Shown: positions 59,986 to 64,000 of the stretch, piece by piece
Numbering within the stretch: position 1 is the stretch's first letter
Layout: the number at the start of each line of letters is the position of its first letter
Assembly (NCBI RefSeq): GCF_040371945.1
Contig: NZ_BAABWS010000001.1
Span: 310,001 to 374,000 of the forward strand
Length of the DNA: 64,000 nucleotides
Direction of reading: 5' to 3'
Source of the DNA: Litorivita sp040371945
GTDB lineage: Bacteria > Pseudomonadota > Alphaproteobacteria > Rhodobacterales > Rhodobacteraceae
Notes under the pieces: model-generated
Databases searched by the model: none
What the model saw: only the letters and a program-made list of their open reading frames with translations
What the model was told of the DNA's origin: nothing
Made by a program: the position numbers and the translations under genes

Positions 59986-61786
59986 CCTCAAGCATCATCC
60001 ATTCTTCCTCGGCGCGCGCCAAAGCCTGCTGGCGTTCGGTCAAAGCCTCGGTGCCCTTGGCAAATTTCACCGGCTCCTTGGTATAAAGATCGGGCGCGGC
60101 GAGGAAATCTTCGAGCTTGGCAATCTCGGCCTCCAGCCGCTCGATCTCGGCGGGCAAAGCCTCAAGCCGGTGCTTTTCGGTAAAGCTCAGCCCCGATTTG
60201 GAGGATTTGGCAGCGGCCTGCCCCTTGGCGGAGGATTTCGCCGCCTCGGCTTTCACCGGCTTGGCCTGCGCGGCGACTTCGGCTTTTTGCGCCTGATAAT
60301 CGCTCCAGCCGCCCGCATAGACCACGGCGCGCCCGTCGCCCTCCATCGCCACGGTGGTCGCGGCCACACGGTCGAGGAAATCACGGTCGTGGCTGACCAG
60401 CAAGACCGTGCCGTCATAGCTGTCGAGCAATTCTTGCAGCAAATCCAGCGTCTCGACATCGAGATCATTGGTCGGCTCGTCGAGCACCAGAACATTGCTC
60501 GGCTTGGCCAATAGCTTGGCCAGAAGCAAACGCGCCTTCTCCCCGCCCGACAGCGAACGCACGGGCGCGCGCGCTTGCGCCTCGTCGAACAAAAACTCCT
60601 TGAGGTAGCCGACCACATGTTTGGGCATGCCGCGCACCATGACCTGATCGGCCTTGCCGGACACGCGCATATCGGGATCGCCGGTCAGGCTGTCCCAAAG
60701 GCTCATATCGGGGTCAAGCTGCGCGCGCGCCTGATCGAAGAACGCCACTTCGAGGTTGGTGCCCAGTTTGACCGTGCCGCTGTCGGGGGCCTCGAGGCCG
60801 AGCAGCATTTTGAGCAGCGTGGTCTTGCCGGTCCCGTTCGGCCCGACAAACGCAATCCGGTCGCCGCGCAGCACCGTCAACGAGAAATCCGACACGATGG
60901 TTTTGCCGCCAAAGGCTTTGCCCAGATGCGCCGCTTCTATCACCTTGCGGCCCGATTTTGTCCCCGCCTCGATCGCCATTGCGGCGGTGCCTTGGCGTTT
61001 GATCTGCCCTGCCCGCTCGGCGCGCAAATCTTGCAAGGCGCGCACGCGGCCTTGGTTGCGCTTGCGGCGCGCCGAAATGCCTTCGACCGCCCAACGGGCC
61101 TCGGATTTGATTTTGCGGTCGAGTTTATGGCGCTGCATATCCTCGTCTTCCCACACCTTGTCGCGCCACGCCTCGAACCCGTCAAAACCGGTTTCCTGCC
61201 GCCGCACCGCGCCGCGATCAATCCACAAGGTCGCGCGGGTCAGCGCACGCAAAAACGCGCGGTCGTGCGAGATCAAAACAAACCCCGCCCGCGTCTGGCT
61301 CAATTCGGCCTCCAGCCATGCAATCGCTTCGATATCGAGGTGGTTGGTCGGCTCATCGAGCAGCATCAATTCGGGCGCTTCGGCCATCAATTTGGCCAAG
61401 GCCGCGCGCCGCCGCTCGCCGCCCGAGGCGGTCGAGACCGCGCGATCAGGGTCGAATTTCAACCCCTCGCCCGCCATCTCGACGCGGTACATCTCCGACG
61501 GGTCCAGCGCCGAGCAGGCGTAATCGCCCAGCGTCGCAAACCCCTCCATCGTCGGGTCCTGCTCCATATATCCGACCGAAACACCCGGCGAGACGATCAC
61601 CCCGCCGCCATCGGGTTCGACCAATCCGGCCATGACCTTCATCAGCGTGGATTTGCCCGATCCGTTGCGCCCCACAAGAGCGACACGGTCGGCCGGATGG
61701 ACCACCATCGACAGATCGGCAAAGATCGGATCGCCGCCATAGGTGAGGGAAATATCGGTGAGTTGTAAAAGGGGTGCGCGTGCCAT
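59969..61786 (-). CDS. ABC-F family ATPase (Uup-like)
   Basis: A 605-residue protein with two ATP-binding cassettes and no membrane domain, so a translation- or DNA-related ABC-F factor rather than a transporter. Cassette 1 has GRNGSGKST (39-47) and LLDEPTNHLD; cassette 2 has GPNGTGKTT, SLSGGEKARLLLAK and VLDEPTNDLD. A C-terminal Ala/Lys-rich linker and coiled coil (LEALPAEIERLEAEIAKLE) point to the Uup subgroup, which binds ribosomes and branched DNA. ATG 61786 preferred over a GTG at 61795. Confidence 0.93.
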   Translation of the reverse strand: MARAPLLQLTDISLTYGGDPIFADLSMVVHPADRVALVGRNGSGKSTLMKVMAGLVEPDGGGVIVSPGVSVGYMEQDPTMEGFATLGDYACSALDPSEMYRVEMAGEGLKFDPDRAVSTASGGERRRAALAKLMAEAPELMLLDEPTNHLDIEAIAWLEAELSQTRAGFVLISHDRAFLRALTRATLWIDRGAVRRQETGFDGFEAWRDKVWEDEDMQRHKLDRKIKSEARWAVEGISARRKRNQGRVRALQDLRAERAGQIKRQGTAAMAIEAGTKSGRKVIEAAHLGKAFGGKTIVSDFSLTVLRGDRIAFVGPNGTGKTTLLKMLLGLEAPDSGTVKLGTNLEVAFFDQARAQLDPDMSLWDSLTGDPDMRVSGKADQVMVRGMPKHVVGYLKEFLFDEAQARAPVRSLSGGEKARLLLAKLLAKPSNVLVLDEPTNDLDVETLDLLQELLDSYDGTVLLVSHDRDFLDRVAATTVAMEGDGRAVVYAGGWSDYQAQKAEVAAQAKPVKAEAAKSSAKGQAAAKSSKSGLSFTEKHRLEALPAEIERLEAEIAKLEDFLAAPDLYTKEPVKFAKGTEALTERQQALARAEEEWMMLEEKAEA

Positions 61787-61884
61787 GAGCGCCACGTAAT
61801 CGCGCGCCCTGCTGGCGTCAAGCGAGGAGTTAAGCGCCCGCGCTTAAATCATCGCTCAAATCATCGCTCGAACCAATGCGCCAA

Positions 61885-62616
61885 TCACCCCGCCACAGCG
61901 CGCAAAAGCCGTTTGCGCGCGGGCGGGATCGATTTGATCTCCAGCCCCGTAAACACATGCAGCGTGTTCATATGCGTATCGACCACCGCATGATCCGACA
62001 CCCATCCGCCCATCAGCAAATAGGTCCGCAACAGCGGCGGCATGCGCAGCATCGCCAATTTGGCATCGGGCTTGCGGCGCAGTTTCTTGGCGAATTGAAA
62101 CACCGCAGGCGCCTTGACGCGCGGCAACCACCGTTTGGGCGCAAGATGGCGCAGCTTGAGCATGGCAAAAGCGTCGAGGTAATGTTTGGCATCGGTGCCC
62201 GCAAAGGAGGAGCATCCGCACAAAAGCTCGACCCCGTTGTCATCGACATATTGCGTCATCGCCGCCCAAGCGACGCGCAAGATATCGCCGTCGCGCGCCT
62301 CGGGATGGATGCAAAACCGGCCCATTTCCACAATCGGCCCGTCGAAATCGGCCAAAGCGCCCAGATCATAGAATTGCGCCGCATAGGAGCGCCCGATCTC
62401 GGCCCCGCCAGTCAGCGGCAAGAAGCGAAAACAGCACACCAAACGCCCGTCGCGCTCCTCCTCGATCAGGATATGGGTGCAAATGGCGTCGAAATCATCT
62501 TCGTCGCGCTCGGCCCCCGTGCCAAAGGCCATTGCGCGCAGCTGCTGCGCAGCGGCCAGATCATCCGCCCCTCGCGCGATCCGCGCGCGATAGCGCCCCT
62601 TGCTTAATGCCAACAT
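61885..62616 (-). CDS. olsB: GNAT-type ornithine acyltransferase, OlsB-like
   Basis: A 243-residue protein of the hemolysin/OlsB acyltransferase family (PF13444), which makes lyso-ornithine lipid from ornithine and hydroxyacyl-ACP. Typical pieces: ARGADDLAAAQQLRAMAFG, DDFDAICTHILIEE, CCFRFLPL, YAAQFYDLGAL, EMGRFCIHPEARDGDILRVAWAA, FAGTDAKHY and YLLMGGWVSDHAVVD. The partner OlsA acyltransferase is not adjacent. Substrate assignment follows the family and is not proven here. Confidence 0.85.
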   Translation of the reverse strand: MLALSKGRYRARIARGADDLAAAQQLRAMAFGTGAERDEDDFDAICTHILIEEERDGRLVCCFRFLPLTGGAEIGRSYAAQFYDLGALADFDGPIVEMGRFCIHPEARDGDILRVAWAAMTQYVDDNGVELLCGCSSFAGTDAKHYLDAFAMLKLRHLAPKRWLPRVKAPAVFQFAKKLRRKPDAKLAMLRMPPLLRTYLLMGGWVSDHAVVDTHMNTLHVFTGLEIKSIPPARKRLLRAVAG

Positions 62617-62777
62617 TGCGCCGCCCCTCTGATCACAGATCCAAGCTAGTCACGCCTCCCATAGCACGCAAGATGTGACAGTGCAGTGACGCAAAAGGCG
62701 CGCAGCGAAAATACCGCCGCGCCCGAGGCGAGCGCGGCTGCAAACCCTATGCGCCGCAGGGCGCCGTCATGGGCGTG

Positions 62778-63230
62778 TTATTGCAAGAAGCCGTCGGCGT
62801 TGAATTTGCCAAGGTTGCCCAAAAGCTGGCGCAAGAAGCTTTTGCCCTCGACCGACGAAGAGGTCACACGGCGCGAGATCGGCACGATTTTGCCATCGGC
62901 CAGCGTGAAGCGCTCGATATTGGCGACGCGGTTCTGATCGTCAAAGCTGATGGCCAGAACCGTGCGTTCGATCACTTCGGGCTTTTTGATGCCAAAGCGG
63001 CGGATGTAGCTTTCGACATAATAGAGATCGCCGCCCTCCAAGACGCCCGCAACCGAAGGCGCGCCGAACATTTCATATACCGCATCGCGTCCGTCCACGC
63101 CCACGGCCAATTGGGCAAGTTCCTCATCATCGGGCGTATAGCCATGTTTGCGCACCATCGGCGCACAGGCGGCAAGCGCGCCGACCAATAGACCGATCAT
63201 CGCATATTTGGCGCTCGAAACTCTGCCCAT
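62778..63230 (-). CDS. bamE: Outer-membrane assembly lipoprotein BamE (SmpA/OmlA)
   Basis: Accessory lipoprotein of the Bam complex. The 150-residue precursor has a lipobox LAAC with C22. The SmpA/OmlA fold follows: VGVDGRDAVYEMFGAPSVAGVLEGGDLYYVES, YIRRFGIKKPEVIERTVLAISFDD and VANIERFTLADG. A purine-rich AGAGGG precedes the start. It is divergent from yceD, as is common in this order. It links functionally to bamA at 30670. Confidence 0.92.
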   Translation of the reverse strand: MGRVSSAKYAMIGLLVGALAACAPMVRKHGYTPDDEELAQLAVGVDGRDAVYEMFGAPSVAGVLEGGDLYYVESYIRRFGIKKPEVIERTVLAISFDDQNRVANIERFTLADGKIVPISRRVTSSSVEGKSFLRQLLGNLGKFNADGFLQ

Positions 63231-63486
63231 GTGGTATCTGCCCTCTTGCTTTGGCCTTGCTTTGGCCCTGTCTGGCTTTTATCTCGCTTACAGAAGGATC
63301 GCCGCGCTTTCAAGAATACTTCTTCTTGTGTCTCTTGGCCAGCACTCACCTAGATAGGCGCATCCGCCCCGTTTTGATCGCGCCCGCCGCGCGAATTGCC
63401 CCGTTTGATCGCGCCCTCGCGATTTACAATGACCGCCTGCCCCTGCCCGACACTGCGGGCGGCCAAGCCTTGAAGGACACCGCGCC

Positions 63487-64000
63487 ATGCCTACGCCTAA
63501 GTCGTCCCCCGACGCCTCACCGAAGTCCTCCGCCGCAAGCTCCGGCAAAGCCGCCGCCTCCTGCGCGCCCCTGCGCGTCTCGGCGCTCAAATCCAGCCAC
63601 CCGACCCGTTTCAACGTCGCGCCCGACGCCGCGGATATGGCCGCGCTGGCCAAGGAGCTGGGCCTGAGCGGGCTGCGCAAATTGAGCTTTCAAGGCGAGG
63701 TGCAGGCCGATGGCAAACGCGACTGGTTGCTCACGGGGCGGCTTGGCGCGACGGTCACGCAGCCCTGCGTTGTCACGCTGGAGCCCGTCAGCACCCGCAT
63801 CGACACCGATGTCGCGCGCCGCTTTTCCCCCGATTTCGACAAGGCCCTCGTCGCCGAGACGGATGACGAAGAGGGCATCGAGATGCCCGATGACGAAACG
63901 CTGGAACCTTTGGGCGATGTGATCGACCCCGCCGCCGTCATGGCCGAGGCGCTGGCGCTGGCCTTGCCGCTCTACCCGCGCAAGGACGGCGCGCATCTGG
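63487..64000 (+). CDS. yceD: DUF177/YceD family protein, partial
   Basis: Runs off the window end. From ATG 63487 the visible ~171 residues have a low-complexity Ser/Ala/Pro/Lys N-terminus, then the YceD core: LRVSALKSSHPTRFNVAPDAA, LGLSGLRKLSFQGEV, WLLTGRLGATVTQPCVVTLEPV and an acidic EEGIEMPDDETLEPLGDVID. YceD is linked to 23S rRNA maturation and usually precedes rpmF. An 11-bp tandem repeat CTTGCTTTGGC lies upstream at 63245-63266. Confidence 0.88.
   Translation, partial: MPTPKSSPDASPKSSAASSGKAAASCAPLRVSALKSSHPTRFNVAPDAADMAALAKELGLSGLRKLSFQGEVQADGKRDWLLTGRLGATVTQPCVVTLEPVSTRIDTDVARRFSPDFDKALVAETDDEEGIEMPDDETLEPLGDVIDPAAVMAEALALALPLYPRKDGAHL

Noticed and set aside
1..64000. Mobile elements, prophage, CRISPR arrays or rRNA genes
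   Set aside because: No transposase, integrase, phage protein, repeat-spacer array or rRNA signature was seen; gene content is syntenic core chromosome.

Overview
The window is a gene-dense, GC-rich chromosomal segment of an alphaproteobacterium, most likely order Rhodobacterales (Roseobacter/Rhodobacter group). Evidence: a CckA hybrid kinase, CtrA and the CtrA antagonist SciP; the LpxI route to lipid A; TrmFO; two soluble or semi-soluble chemoreceptor types; an OlsB-like acyltransferase; and GTTC-N7-GTTC SOS boxes, the form known from Rhodobacter. I see no insertion sequence, prophage, CRISPR array or rRNA operon. This is ordinary core chromosome whose novelty lies in small genes and regulatory sites.

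Layout. 1-4.7 kb: tail of an EamA-type transporter, a P-loop protein, then a tight metA / alpha-beta hydrolase / ppk2 / tetR run. 4.7-7.7 kb: a small protein translationally coupled to a membrane chemoreceptor behind a perfect CtrA box, then a beta-barrel protein. 7.9-16.8 kb: rplM-rpsI, thioesterase and ECHDC3-like gene (divergent), di-haem peroxidase, trmFO-gluQ, hisI, an Fe-S scaffold-like gene and a soluble chemoreceptor. 17-21.5 kb: ligA-recG, followed on the same strand by a perfect SOS box and a 40-residue membrane protein. 21.7-24.2 kb: ctrA, sciP, mnmA. 24.1-36.7 kb: one long minus-strand envelope cluster, pyrH-frr-uppS-cdsA-dxr-rseP-(44-aa membrane protein)-bamA-skp-fabZ-lpxA-lpxI-lpxB. 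36.8-43.7 kb: miaA, an AraC regulator, a lytic transglycosylase, ssb, a GNAT/FemAB-like gene, typA and a DUF1330 gene. 43.7-53.5 kb: alaS, recA, a sulfotransferase, cckA, rsmB, guaB. 53.7-64 kb: a CoA-transferase, a ferredoxin-ASKHA activator, a frameshifted DUF1697 gene, tRNA-Gly(CCC), an AbrB-family membrane protein, an SDR, an ABC-F ATPase, OlsB, BamE and the start of yceD.

Connections. CckA and CtrA are the top and bottom of one phosphorelay, and SciP opposes CtrA. Perfect TTAA-N7-TTAA boxes lie upstream of cckA and of the chemoreceptor operon, and a one-mismatch box lies upstream of ctrA, so the window suggests an autoregulated CtrA circuit that also drives chemosensing. RecA, RecG, LigA and SSB supply DNA repair; recA and the 40-aa gene each carry an SOS box.

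The best candidate for something undescribed is that 40-aa gene (17009-17131, minus strand): a perfect AGGAGG ribosome binding site, one predicted membrane helix, a perfect GAAC-N7-GAAC box upstream and a strong intrinsic terminator downstream. By analogy it resembles SOS-induced membrane peptides such as Caulobacter SidA or E. coli TisB, but this is inference. Two further small membrane ORFs (30830-30964 and 40222-40359) are also easily missed.
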